Positions 36,573 to 48,762 of a stretch of DNA of 64,000 nt are shown in pieces. A model generated the notes under the pieces. That model searched no databases. It saw only the letters and a program-made list of their open reading frames with translations, and had not been told where the DNA came from. A program made the position numbers and the translations under genes. The stretch's first letter is position 1, and each line of letters starts with the position of its first letter. The DNA comes from Naganishia liquefaciens (Eukaryota > Basidiomycota > Tremellomycetes > Filobasidiales > Filobasidiaceae): NCBI GenBank assembly GCA_013423385.1, contig BLZA01000018.1:558001-622000 (forward strand), written 5' to 3'.

Positions 36573-37191
36573 CTACTGTTTCTCATGTTCGGTCTGCCAT
36601 TTGTGACAGAGGGCCATGAAGTCTGCATCGTCCTCTTCATACTGCTCTCGTGTCTGTTTTTCCATATCGCTGATAGGCGGAAGATACCACGCGCGACTGC
36701 TCACCCAGATATCCTGGCGTGGGAGAAACGAACGCTTGAGCTTTCCGTATCGTTCCATGGCCGATCCGTCGGGATCATCGGATGATGGCGGTGCAATATC
36801 TACAATTCCGAGCGGGACGTGCAGTGTCTTCGGGGTCACATAATACCGCATTAGAAGTGGCGTCCCACATTTGGCGCAAAAGAGCCGCTCCGAAAGCGTT
36901 GTGGAGTGTATAATCACGTCCCTGGTCTGGGATTTCTCAATACCTGTTCGTTTGCATCACATCGTCAGCGACACTGCACTACGCGCCACTGGACATACTC
37001 TGTCCAATTTCCTGCTTGAGCTCTCCCGAGTATTGATCGGCTTCGATCGTGAACCACGTTGAAAACGGCATGCCCGAGTGCATGCGACACTGAGCGCAGT
37101 GACAATTGGCGACATTGGTTGGAGACCCGTGCACGGTGAAGCGATGTCTACCGCATGCACAACGGCCAGAGCATTGAAGATCGGAGGACAT
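36573..37191 (-). CDS. GFA/CENP-V-like zinc protein (Mss4-like fold)
   Basis: Two exons (36999-37191, 36573-36943) give 187 aa. The N-terminus has paired Cys motifs CACG (residues 11-14) and CHCAQC (30-35), followed by FSTWF. FCAKCG follows at 86-91. This is the zinc-binding pattern of the GFA family, named for glutathione-dependent formaldehyde-activating enzyme. Most fungal members have no proven substrate, so only the fold and zinc binding are secure. Confidence 0.87.
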
Positions 37192-37684
37192 GATGAATTA
37201 GGGCTACCGGAGGAAGATTCGAGGCTCTGGGAGAGGCGCACATTTGGTCACAGAGTTCTTCGAAGCAGCCATACAATGATGATGATGGGGGTTTGCACGG
37301 ACTGCTGGCGGAAGCATCTGGTGAGATGAGCTCATCTGAAACAGAAACTCTTGATGACGTCTATATGCATTTCTGCGTATGGCTTTCTGCGTACGGTCCT
37401 ACAGCTGGTGTCGGCATACTGGTAGGGCCCAAGGTCATGCGCTGGGATATCAAGCTGACTGGTCCATCAAAATCTACTTGCCACGTCTCATTCAGACGAG
37501 GAAAGGTCTCCCTCGCGAAGCAATCTGCCGGGTGCGATGGATCTCGACAAGGTAGTGATTATCTCCGACAGGTATTCGACATGGCTTTGTGTGGCAGAAT
37601 GAGACTTTAGACCAGCGCTGTCGAGCACAATGATCTGAAAACAGATGTCGACAGACATAGATTTACATCGAGTTAGACCCTTAC
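37192..37684. other. Intergenic, nothing recognised
   Basis: About 490 bp upstream of the GFA-like gene. Plus-strand open frames here have no ATG context or family likeness I can defend. It probably holds the GFA gene promoter. Confidence 0.45.
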
Positions 37685-38082
37685 TCAGTTGGCGATTTCT
37701 GATGCAACGCCGCGTCTTTTTCCGCTCAGATTGCGATTCGTGGCAGCACGCAGGACTGCTTTAACTGGCAAGCCAGATATCTCTGCAATGCTCCACCCCG
37801 CCACATCAGTTCTTTTCAGAATTCGCTGCAGCCTCGGAGCTGCCCATCCCCGGTCGTCAGCGAATTACAGGGTTACCCCGTTGGTTTTTCGCGTGACAGA
37901 CCTGCAATTTGACTCTGGCTGAAACGCCAAAGGACTTTGTGTTCTGGTTGATGCGCACGAGTTGGACAGCCGGGAAAAATCTTTTTGTTGTCAATAACGT
38001 TCCCGTGATAGATGCCCATGCCAGTCTGTGTGATTTCCATTTGTCGCTTTCTTACCTCGTTTAAACAGACATCCAAGGTCAT
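37685..38082 (-). CDS. Small unrecognised protein with helix-turn-helix-like segments
   Basis: Two exons (37877-38082, 37685-37832) with a 44-nt intron give 117 aa, and the frame closes. The C-terminal half contains SQSQIAGLSREKPTGLQRIL and then GWSIAEISGLPVKAVLRAAT, two stretches with the spacing of helix-turn-helix motifs, then a basic tail (SGKRRG). The acceptor follows a GCTGAC branch-like site. The start is the first in-frame ATG, but the frame is open a little further upstream, so an earlier exon is possible. It could be a small DNA-binding protein or part of a decayed transposase. It is divergent from the CPL1-like gene across 112 bp. Confidence 0.45.
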
Positions 38083-38194
38083 CAATGCACCTCGCCATGC
38101 TTCTCCTGTCTGCCGGTCAAAGTCAAGCTCTGCTGTCAAGCATTCTTCTCGGTGATTATGATGGCTGTCCTATGACACGTCCTATGTCGGCATC

Positions 38195-39536
38195 ATGCTG
38201 ACAGATACCTATCTCCTTTCAGTCGCGCTCTTCTGCCATTTGCTCACTATCGCGCTACACGTTCACGCACAGGCCTCACCTTCCTTTGTTGCCGAGCCAT
38301 GTACAGCGGGTACCGATCGCGGAATTTTAGGACGAACGAGCGAGCAGATCACATGCGGCGTCCATGGTAGATGCGGCGGAAAGGGCGCGGTGTGCTACTA
38401 TGACGGCAACTACCACGGATACATGGAGCTTTATGTTTCTCGTAAGTGCCTTTTCGAGCTTTCAAGGATGTTTGTGGCAACACCACCAGCAGAGTCTACT
38501 GATCGGGCAATTGCGAAGTGACCGGTCTGTGTCAGAGAGATTCTGCCGTAGGGCTCGGTGAAGCCTGCGAGAGCGAGAGCGAGTGTCTCCCTGGCACCAC
38601 ACATTGCGCCAACGATGGGCTCCGTGGATGCAAGGCTACATGGTACAAGGCTTACAGCAATGCTGCTGGGTTGCCCGTGAATACAGAAATCAGCTTTGAC
38701 TGCATCACCAGCAGGTCAGTCGACTTCACTGACGAAAAACCAACGTTGATCATCGCTGAGTCATATATTTTTGCCGCAACGGCAGATGTAGCAACGCTCC
38801 CGCCACACCGCTCGGAAACACATGCGAACAAGACGAAGATCGCGACACCATATTCGGCTTGCCGGTATACTGCAATGCTTTGGGCAGATCTGGAGGGTCC
38901 GGCGCGGTGTGTATAGCAGTTGACCAGACGGCAGAAGGGTATTCCGACGCTTGCGTATCTGGTACGTCGATTTTCTCCTCTTGATATACGGTGTTCGATC
39001 TGATGCAGAGGTTTCAGGGAGATGTCTGGCTGAAAACTGCCTTGGTCCAAGCCCAAGCTCTGGAGTAGACATCTCGCTCAAGCGACAACTCGGAAAACAA
39101 CTCTTCATGGGAGAGCTCTGTCCCGGTAAATTTATACCTTGTCCCCTCAGTGATGGAGGTTACGAGGTGCGCTTGGATTTCGAGACATGCCATATGATCA
39201 CGCATAGCTGAAGCTATCAGCAGTGTGTCGACATTCAAAGCGACATCGAACAGTGTGGAAATTGCATTTCGGGCGGAATAGACTGCAGATCTGCGGGTGT
39301 GGACTGCACTGCTTTGCCTCATGTGGATTCGGTGTTTTGCCTGGATGGGAAATGTATTATTGGTAAATATCCCAACAGCCTAGCAGGAGGCCTACTGTCC
39401 ACTGAACATTATCTGCCCACGTATGTCCGCCATGTCATTCGCCATCACCTTACTTTTACCATCTTCAGAGGCTTGTGCTTGGAATGCTACTTTTGCACCG
39501 AACGGTACATGCATCCTCGATCTCGACAAAGTATAG
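38195..39536 (+). CDS. Secreted cysteine-rich protein with CPL1-like domain
   Basis: Six exons (38195-38441, 38519-38714, 38786-38961, 39018-39166, 39221-39362, 39469-39536) give 325 aa. A signal peptide (cleavage near AQA) is followed by many cysteines. The C-terminal domain runs LCPGKFIPCPLSDGGYEQCV, then DIQSDIEQCGNC and VFCLDGKC, the pattern of the CPL1-like domain named after a Cryptococcus capsule-related secreted protein. In that yeast Cpl1 is linked to capsule formation and host signalling; the role here is unknown. The acceptor before 39018 has a close alternative at 39008 that also keeps the frame. The fifth intron (106 nt) is longer than usual. Confidence 0.82.
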
Positions 39537-40291
39537 CTGGCTCTCCTGCGAGGGTCGGGACTTGAACCAGTGGGATTGACAAGAACAAGATCGCGCTCAA
39601 GAATTGCCATCCATCGTTGTGATCAAGCATATTCAAGAATGAGCCCGTAGCCGTACATTTAGCACCGTTTTCTTCTATCCGGTCCCATGAATCTTTGGAT
39701 CGCTCAGGAGTGGAGTAAATTGAACCTCAAGGGAGACGAACTGGGTATCGTACGCGGACACCTGGTTTCAGCGTGTTCGACATGTCACCGGAATAGATGC
39801 GGCTGGATCGGTAGAAATGTCGCCTTCCAAGCAGTATTGCGAGCGAGAGATGACTTGTGCGTCCTGGTATTCTGTGGCGGTTCACTAGGGTGTGAATTTC
39901 CAGACAGGTGGCAACTTCGCCCCGCCCACGCCGAATAGCACCATCTGCAACATGATTTGCCAACTTGAGCATTGCTCATACCATTGCTGTCTGTCTCTCC
40001 CGTGAACTCACCGCCGCGGCCCAATGAGCGTGCTGTGGCAGTGGCGAATCGGCGCGTTCGACCGAGATCCGATAGGGGAAGGACGAGTGCGCTCCCGAAG
40101 GACGGCTCTCCGCTCAGAGTTGGCCCGGCCCGCTTCTTTGCTCGGCTGAAGTCGCGTCGCAAGCTGCACGGCGCGGAAGCAAAGCGCGATATTTTCTGGA
40201 CGTCGAGATCGAAAGACGGTCTGGATGAGATTTCAGTGATTGCGACGGCGCATCTCGAGCAGTCGAGCAGTCCGTAGTGCACGCCACCACC
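39537..40291. other. Intergenic, upstream of the PPR gene
   Basis: This 755-bp stretch has no supported gene. A long minus-strand open frame crosses 39785-40327 but overlaps the PPR start and has no natural composition. It likely contains the PPR promoter in its GC-rich right half. Confidence 0.5.
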
Positions 40292-43200
40292 ATGCTGATC
40301 AAGGCCGCGTGAGTAGAGCCCGATCATTCGTCAGTGCAGCGCTGATGCTGATTCCCGTGCAGAACACACCTTCGGCCGATTCTCCGGCTCGGAGTAATAC
40401 AGAATCCTTCGTCAATACCGACAACCTCGACGCTCGGACCCAATGCATTCACCTCGAACAGCACCCTTTCGCAACTCTCCTCTGTCTCTGGATCTCTCGC
40501 TACCACTCCTGCGCAGAACGCTCTCGTCAACGCAAACCCCCAGCATCCAGGTTCCTCTGCCGGATCAAACGGCTCGTGGAACGCCGGAAGCAGCGGCAGC
40601 TCCTCGGGAGGCAAGTTTGGCGAACACGGGTACTCGGGGTACGCGCGTGCGTTTGTCAATGGATCGTCTTCTTCCGGCTCGGGAGGTCTCGTGGGGCAGT
40701 TGCAGAGTTATCATGATGAAGGACGATTGGCTCGGCGGGGCAAGACGGCAGGGAAGCAGGATGAACGGATCCGGGTGTTAAAAGAAGGAAGACCGCTCAT
40801 GCGGGTCGTTGATGTGGATGCACAGGAGCGACGCAGGATTACGGCGTTCTCGTCGGCGAGCACTGCCAAGACGACGGAGCAGCCGAGAAATCTGACGATC
40901 GTAGACGTACCCGAGGCGATGGCCGTTCAGTCACTCGCAACTCTTTCCGCGAAGCGAGCCCAACAGCAAGTTCTGGATCGAGAGGATACGATCTCTATCG
41001 ATGGAGACGAAGACGTCATTGCCGCACCCAAGACGTACCGTCTTCAATCCGCTCGTAGAGGTTCGTTCACCGCTCATGTCCCCTCGGACCGATCCCTATG
41101 GACCGTTGGCATTCGCGCGGGCCAAGGCCGAAAGGTCATTGTGCCCGTCACGGCCGCACAGCCCATTCGTCTCATTACCACCTCTTCCGTTTCAAGACCG
41201 GCTCGTCGCAATCCAGGCAAGAGCATGGATGATTCGATACTCGTCGGTAAATCGAGCTCCACCGTTCGACGAAACTCTACAGCCAGTGCCGTTCGACCGA
41301 GCAATGTCGTGTCGACAGAATTGACCGAGGCAGAACAGGCAATGCGGGACGAACTCGACGGACGAGACCGGCAAGTCGCACAACGTATCATCGACGCTTT
41401 GCATAGGGGGGATTACAACGAAACGATGCGTCTCGTTGCTGCCTACCGATCACAGGACAAGGCCGCAGCGGATGCGAGCACACCGCCATACTATACTGCT
41501 CGCACGTACAATGCGATTCTCTCCGCCCTGCAAGCGTTCCGCCAACCGGGAGACCCGATCTCGACCATTCTGATGACGTACAATGAAATGCTGGAGCGCG
41601 ACGTATTGCCGACGATTGCGACATATGGCATCGTCATCCAGGCCTTGCTGGAACGAGATGAGGAGGTTGACAAGGCGATCAAGCGCGTGGCGAGGAAGCG
41701 AAGGTGGTTAGAATGGGAGAAGAATGTCGTCAAGGAGGAGAACGGAAGGGACGGTGCGATCTCGAAGAGACGGCTCAGGCAGCTGGAGCAGGATGAACGG
41801 GAATTGGAGCAGCTCGCGAATGAGAAGAATTACGAATCCGCCATCAAGCTTTTCCGCGCCGCCATCATCTACAATCGCCATCGTCCGTTCCGCGTCGCAA
41901 GCTACCTCTCGCTTCTCGGTGCCGCGGCAAGACGCGGAGACGTTGAGACCGCCATCCAAGTCTGGGGTCACCATGAAGGCGTCAAAAACTCTCAGAGCAA
42001 GACGCCAGAAGAGAGCGAAACCCGACCAACCGTCCGCATGTTTACGCTGCTGATTCAGGCGTACGCCAATGCGCGTGAATTGTCTGGCATTCAAGAAGTC
42101 TTGCAAGAGTTCATGGAGCAGGAACGCAAGGGTACCATCTTGGACGGTCGAGGTCAGCAACCGATAGAGGAAATCATGCGGTACGTTCAGGGCCTCTTCA
42201 CTGAGGTTTTGCACGCCTACATTGCCGCCGGATCGCCCGATGTCGCTCTCAAATTGCTCGACGAGATGACCGCAGTCAGTCAAGATGATGCCGCCATACC
42301 CGGCTCTCTGCCGCAAGTCTCGTCCAATGTCGTCGCTCGCTGCGTGTTCGCGTTGGTCACTAATAGCGACTTTGACCGAGCACTGCAGCTTACCAGCGAA
42401 ATCGACAGCAAGTTCGCTAACGCTCTCGATGAAGAAGAGCGAAAGATGGCTCGCTCGCAGTCTCTGGAGTACGTTATCAACGAGGCTATTAGCAAACTCA
42501 ATGTCGACGTTTTGGTCAAGGCGCTCGACATGCTACCTCCCGTTATACCCGAGTCCAAGTTTCTGGAAGAGGAGGTCTCTGCACTCGCGGCGACAGTAAG
42601 CCGAGCACTCCACGTTCTCGTCAATCAAGAACGTATCCCTGTCGATGCCGTACTTCGCCTGCTACATGCCTTTGATGTCCCGCAGGTCAGGGCTGAAATG
42701 TCGTCGCAAACACCAATTACTTCTATCTTGGACGCGTGCTTCCAGCGTGGCGCCCCGCAAGATGCACTGGTCGTGCTCAAGTATTTCGCCGATGTTGATC
42801 ACTTTGAATACAAAGACATCGCTCGAATCCTCCGAGATCATCGCTCCGAATTGATCTCGCTTACGGCGGACTTCGAGGACGCATTGACAACGACTGCTTT
42901 ACTCGCTCGGTATGGATGTTCGCCCTCGCGCTCAGACGCTCTAGAGCTGGTCACACAGTATGGCAACTTTCCAGCGGACACCTTCAAGTGGACCCCAGAG
43001 CGCGTCTCGACCATGTTGACCATTTTTGAAGGTCCTGCCGATGCAGTTGAAGCGGAGAGCTTGCAAGGGGAAGCGGCAAGGGATTACGACGCTGTTCTCG
43101 AACGTTTTGTGCGAGATCTCGGTGCCGCGGCGACCGCTGGTCTGGTCATACGGTCCACCGACCTGGGCCGACTTGCAAACATTGTGTCCTTGCGCAAAGG

Positions 43201-45107
43201 CGAGGAGCAAGCACGCGCTGTCATGCTCGAGATCTTCGGACAGGATGCCACTGCACCCTTGTTTACAGATCCTGTTTCGCCAAATCTTGCTTCCGAGCTT
43301 GGATCCGATGTTCTGGGTGCTGCATCCGAGGCTTCGACCGCCCCTACTTCGGTCGCTCCAACCTTCCAAATCGACAGGCGGCTCTCTGCAACCGTCGATG
43401 CTCATTGGGGTCCCAAGCCGACGTCGACACCGCTGGCTTGTTACACTGCGTTAAAGCAGGGACTCGAGAAGGGCGTCGTGCCGGAGCCTAGCACTGTCGG
43501 GCGACTGTTGCAATCTTTCGCTCGAATGGGCGACGAGCCAAAGGTCAGAGAACTCTATGCTTTGGCTCACGAGATTGTCGCTACGTCAATGCCTCGCCAA
43601 CGGCAGCTGGCCTCCTGGGTTTACGTGGAAGATTACATGTTGATTGCCACTTGTCATCTCGGACATCTCGAGCAGGCTGGCATGCATCGAGCTCGTATCA
43701 TCGAACAGGGTATGGCTCCCTCTGCGGACGCTTACGCCACAATGATCAGCAGTACGAAGGATACTACGGATGACGCGTCTGTGGCTCGTGAATTGTGGGA
43801 AGAATCACAGAGATTCAACGTCAAGCCGCATCTCTACCTGTATAACACCATCATCTCCAAGCTGTCTAAAGCGAGGAAAGCAGAGGCGGCCTTGGATTTC
43901 TTCAAGAATATGAAGGCAGAAGGCCTGCAGCCGTCATCAGTCACGTACGGAGCCGTCATTGTGTGTAGAAACGCTGCTTTCTTCGGCTCTCGCTGATTCC
44001 TCGTTTGCAGAATGCATGTGTGCGAGTTGGTGACGTCGAATCTGCAACAACGTTGTTCCAGGAAATGCAAAGCATGCCAAATTTCAAGCCTCGCGTGCCG
44101 CCTTACAAGTGAGTGGTCATATCATCCGCTGAGCCAAATGCTAACTGTACTATAGTACCATGATGCAGATGCATCTGCAGACGCAACCGTCGCGAGAACT
44201 TGTTCTTCACTATTACAACCAAATGATTCAGGCCAATGTGCTACCATCAGCCCATACGTATAAACTCCTTCTCGACGCTTACGGAACCCTTGAACCCATC
44301 GACCTGGACGCCATGCAGAAGGTCTTTGACAACCTGTGCAAAGACCGACGAGTCGACGTCCAGGGCACACACTGGGCGTCACTCATTCATGCTTACGGAA
44401 CTGTTGCCGCTCAGCCAGAAAGGGCCGTCGAGATCTTCGAGTCCATTCCCACGCATCCGGCAAGTCAGTCAAACGACATTGAACCGGTTTGCTGGGAAGC
44501 GATTCTTGGTGTCTTGGCCTCTGCAAAGATGACTGACCGAATGGAGGAATATGTCACAAGGATGCGGCAACAACGGGTTCGCCCCACTGCATACGTCAAT
44601 AATATGCTTATCCGGGGATACGCCTCTGTTGGCCAGCTGGACAAGAGTCGCGAATTATTCGAGTCTATGCAGGACGCTGTCATGGGTAAGTTTCGTGTGT
44701 TACACATGTTGTAGGCTTACAGTACTAATGTACTTCTGTAGGTGTCGCTGCCCCGAACAACCACCCAGCATTACTCACCTCGTCTGGACAATCCAAGCCG
44801 CTGACCGTAGCGCATACTGACATTGTTTTCCGTGAACCGTCTACCTAGTACGTTACAGTGAGAGTAAACGTCGAATTTCCGCTGACGTGAAACTACAGCG
44901 AAGCCATGATCCGCGCTGAGCTGCAAGCCGGCAATCGTGAAGCAGCATCAGCCCTTTGCGATCGTCTGGAATCAAGGTTAGTGCCTTGGACACCTGATGC
45001 AGCAGCAAACTTACCTTGATCTCAGAATGTACCCGGTAGCTGTCACGTCTCGAATTCGGTCCCTGATCGAAGATCCCAATTCTCCTTCCGCTGGTTTGCG
45101 ATCATAG
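40292..45107 (+). CDS. Large mitochondrial pentatricopeptide-repeat (PPR) protein
   Basis: Seven exons (40292-40308, 40363-43960, 44011-44108, 44156-44685, 44742-44847, 44899-44976, 45026-45107) give 1502 aa. The first exon is only 17 nt. The N-terminus is Arg/Ser/Asn-rich, fitting mitochondrial import. From about residue 330 there are many 35-residue helical repeats with PPR signatures, for example TYNAILSALQAF, LYNTIISKLSKA and VTYGAVINACVRVGDV. The C-terminal repeats are best conserved, as in fungal Cya5/Ppr-type proteins. Such proteins bind mitochondrial transcripts and steer their stability or translation. I cannot name the RNA target. The length is at the upper end for fungal PPR proteins. 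Confidence 0.87.
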
Positions 45108-46030
45108 TCCGCCAATCAGTCGGCCCGACCGACGCCGTCAGAACGCATCAATCTGTATCTCAGTATTCGATTTCGCATAATCCCGGGGACTTCAGCTATT
45201 TGGCATGGACCGGTTACCCATAGACCGGTCACAGGTTCCCGAATGTACGGTCCAGAATAGATTTGTTGTACAAACTCCTAGTCATTTGCCGGACAGCAAT
45301 CATTAGCATCATCAGCAGTAGCATTTCAGTAGACTTGTAAATAGAGGGCAATGATCATTATCGATACCTCACTCCTCCAGCGATGCGTTTTCTGGCTTAT
45401 CCGTCATTATGCATCATCATGGGGAATGTGGGGAATGTCTGGCATAAATTTGGCGACGGCAATCAAAGAAAAGCATGGTGAACGGTAAGAGGATTGTGCA
45501 ATCATCTTGCCCGAGCGGCTTCTCTGTATCATCATCTCTGTTGCCAAGGTCGACGGAGTCAGCAGATAGTCGATACTTTCCCGGACGGCCTCAAACGGAC
45601 ATTGGTTGATCAAGTAGCAGTCTGAACGGGCTAGTCCGGAGATGCTGACAACATAAACTCGCCGGAGGAATACAACAAACGAAGTTTCTGCCATATCAGA
45701 TGCCATGAAATGCTTTGACTGACTGGATACAAGTCAGAATGACGGTAGATTCTGCAGAAGAAGCAGGCTAAGCAGAAAGACAGTTCGTTCGGCCAGTACG
45801 TCCCCAGGTGTACCGAAAGAATTACCAGCCAGTGCGATAAGAATCAGACGCGGTGCTGTAGCACGCTCAGATCCTCAAAATCATACTTGTTATTCCACGA
45901 AGCTGACAAATAAGAATTCGAGCGATGCCATTCCCTCGGTCTTGGCCAGATCACACGGTCAGGAACACGTCGACGCTTACTTCTTCATAGTTTTCACACG
46001 CAACGTGCTGTCATTGCCGGTCATCAGGCT
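45108..46030. other. Convergent intergenic stretch with one orphan frame
   Basis: About 920 bp lie between the PPR stop (plus) and a Zn2Cys6 gene stop (minus). A minus-strand ATG-to-TAA frame of 99 codons (45407-45706, starting MASDMAETSFVVFLRRVYVV) is the only candidate gene. It has no family I recognise and could be chance. A TAG/CAT-rich stretch near 45300 looks like ordinary 3' flank. Confidence 0.4.
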
Positions 46031-48504
46031 CTACGACGGCAAGGACCCAGGCGTTTCGTCACTGTCCATCATGTTGAACCACCAAGTCTCAAACGCCGCC
46101 ATCTCGTCCGCGGAGAATTCGCCCGACTCGCCCACATAGGACATCGACGCGCCAGGCATCAATGCGGCTTGCAGGTCGGGCGCGAGCGAGGTCGACGATA
46201 GCAGCGTGATGTACCCATCAGCTGACGGTGGCCAATCCTGGCTATAATTGACCGGTTGTGGTAAATGATGCCGTACATCCGAAGTGGCGTGTGTGTGCGA
46301 TCCAGAAGCGTTCGCGTTAGATCCCGACCATGGATCGACCCGAACAGGCGCGGGATCCTGATGCGGTTGAATTCTCTCAACACTTGCCTTGCCCTTTTGG
46401 AAGAAACCCCCCGCAATTTCGGGGTACAACCGGGTCAATGTCTCCTCGAACGCCTCGAGATGGTTGACGTGCCGTCGACCGGTCCAGTCCTGATGATTAG
46501 TGTGCTTGAACATGGCTTGAACGTGGATCAATCCAAGATACGAAATGAAGCACACGACATGCTGAGATACGTGCCAGCGCTCCTGAAGGTCTTTGCAGTT
46601 GGACAGGCCGGTGACAAGTTGGACGGAACGCTGAATGGAAGATCGGCCGACATTTTGTAAGAGCTGAAAGAGCCATGGATTGCATATCGGTCGAGGGATC
46701 CGCTGTATCCACCCGGCGAGTCGCACATGCAAAGCATAGTCGTACTGCTTGGCCGTGATGTATAGATGCCGCGCTTGAGTAGCGTCAGCCTAAGTAGAAG
46801 GACAAGAAATAACGGGAAGGTTCACCTTTCTTCCTGTCGATTCGCGCATACCAGAGTTTGATGCCGTCGAGAAACTCGTTGAAGCAAGTGTGTATCGACA
46901 TCAAGTCATCCTCTGTTGGCCCCGTTCTGCAGAGACCTTGAACCCGCAACAATGGCGCTGCTACAATCCCTTGTAGCCGTGCCGTTTCTCGGACATGGTA
47001 GTGTATGTCAGTCGAGTAATTCCCGGTCGAGGTGGAATGCCCAGCGAGATCGATTGGGATTGGATCCGGCACATGCGGTGACATGATCAATGAGATCCTG
47101 AGTTGGCGTCAGCAAGAGCCGGGCTTTCTCGGATCGTGTATCGTACCAAAATTCTTGTTGACATATACACCGCCACTGATGGACATCCCGTTTAGCGTTA
47201 AATCGGAACAAAGGTCCCGCGAAACACCCACCAAGAGATATCCATCCATGCCCGCCGAATCTTCTCCATCCCATCCATCATCCGTATATCCGACCATACA
47301 GTCCTCTGCGCGATCCATCCCCAGGGCCAACGCCATGGATTTCGCCACCTGGACGATATATTGCGGATCCGGCAACGGTGGATCTCCATCGCGCGAGGAA
47401 AACGTCGTGAATCCTGGCAAGTAGGTGGCAACGAGCAGAGCCCTGACGATGGGCGTGCGAGGACGAGCACTGAGCGCGTTGATCAAGTTTTCACGCATGA
47501 TGAGACGGATAGCGCGGGACTGCTGGATATTGAGAGGGTTGATGGTGTCGGGACACTGAGCGAGGTATCCCAGTATGATGCTTTGTATGAAGGGATGTCG
47601 TGGCGTTTGGGCTGACGATATTTCACGAAGTGGGAGAATGTCATAGAAAAGGTCCTGGAATCTGTGGAATGGACAGCGATTTGATCGGCGTTCGTGAGCG
47701 CAATGATCGGTGTTTGGAGGGCGAATTCAAATGCAGAGGAAAACGTACGATAGATACGCGGCGCGCATAGTACCTGCAATGGCGATCTCTTCAACGCTGA
47801 TCCACCCTTCATCTCGAGCAAGGCCCGCCAGCTCTGTAAATGTCCCCCAGAGGTCTTGGTTTCGGACGAGTGCCTGGGTCACGTTGACGTGCCCCTCAGG
47901 TGCGGTTTCAGTCAGCCGAGGCGCTGACGGGAATTTGCGTTTGTTGCTGACGGGAAAGGGAGCGTGGCTCGAGGGAGGAAAGTGGGCTTCGAGGGCTTGG
48001 AGGCGGGACTCGAGTGCGTCGAGTCTTGATTCCGTTGAATGTTTGGTTGGAGTCGATTGGGCAGTGATTGGCAACGTATCGCTATGTATGCGATCCATGC
48101 TGGTATCTGCTGTATGGCTGATCCTTCTGGAACGATCTGCCTCGACGCTCGTGCTTCGAGTTCGTCCCGTCGACCGACTCCCCGCGAGCGAACATTCCGT
48201 CCCAAGGACGCGACACCTGAACCCGTCAGATTAGTCTTTCTTCTTGCTGTGCCGTAGACTGTCAACGCCGGCGTACCGATGACAACCTGCGTACGAAATC
48301 AGCGGAATAACTATATGGATGCGGGGACAAGGGATTGCGCGCACCATCCTCATTCAGGAGCTCACAGCGAGACTTTCTCGTCTGACATGCTGTTCCCACG
48401 CGTGTTCCTCAGCTCAAACGCCCGCGGGGAACTGATCACGCGGGAGCAGGCGACTCACCGGCACACGCATTGCTGACTTTGGTGCGCTTGACTTTACGGT
48501 CCAT
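46031..48504 (-). CDS. Zn2Cys6 transcription factor with fungal-specific TF domain
   Basis: Eight exons are proposed: 48459-48504, 48345-48389, 48277-48286, 47749-48216, 47232-47661, 47171-47175, 46826-47097 and 46031-46773 (672 aa). The zinc cluster is split over four exons but is perfect once joined: Cys14, 17, 24, 32, 35 and 42 with QTRKSR between. A coiled-coil-like stretch (LDALESRLQALEAH) follows, then a fungal-specific TF domain (DLFYDILPL, SMALALGMD, HVPDPIPIDL). The 10-nt third exon is needed to keep the cluster. The 5-nt exon at 47171-47175 is the only way I found to join the two halves of the TF domain in frame with normal introns; a 1-nt sequence error there is the alternative. 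The targets are unknown. Confidence 0.8.
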
Positions 48505-48762
48505 GGTGGCGGGAGGTGGGCAAGTGTGCCGGGTATGCGTCGCCAAGAAGCAGAATATTTGCTGAATCGACTTGACCGTTCGTGTCGGTTCCGTCGGAAT
48601 TGCGCCGGGGCGGGACACTCGGACCGAAATATCGCGATTTCCTGCATTTCTAGGTGATTTGAAGCCCAATATCTCTCGAATCACGCGTCTTCGCGCTTTG
48701 CTTCCGCGGCGCGCGCGTCTGATGGAATCTGAAACACAGCCCCTCTGATGATCAGAAGATGA
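48505..48762. promoter_or_regulatory. Divergent promoter of the Zn2Cys6 and TVP38-like genes
   Basis: 258 bp separate the two start codons, so the genes may share control elements. The Zn2Cys6 ATG has a strong CCGCCACCATGG-like context. No TATA box stands out. Confidence 0.5.

Noticed and set aside
39551-39570. tRNA-like T-arm on the minus strand (GGTTCAAGTCCC)
   Set aside because: The 5-bp T-stem does not pair, no A box lies at the right distance, and the site falls right after the stop codon of the CPL1-like gene.
39785-40327. Minus-strand open frame of 180 codons
   Set aside because: It overlaps the PPR start and intron, lacks any motif and has a skewed Ser/Arg content.
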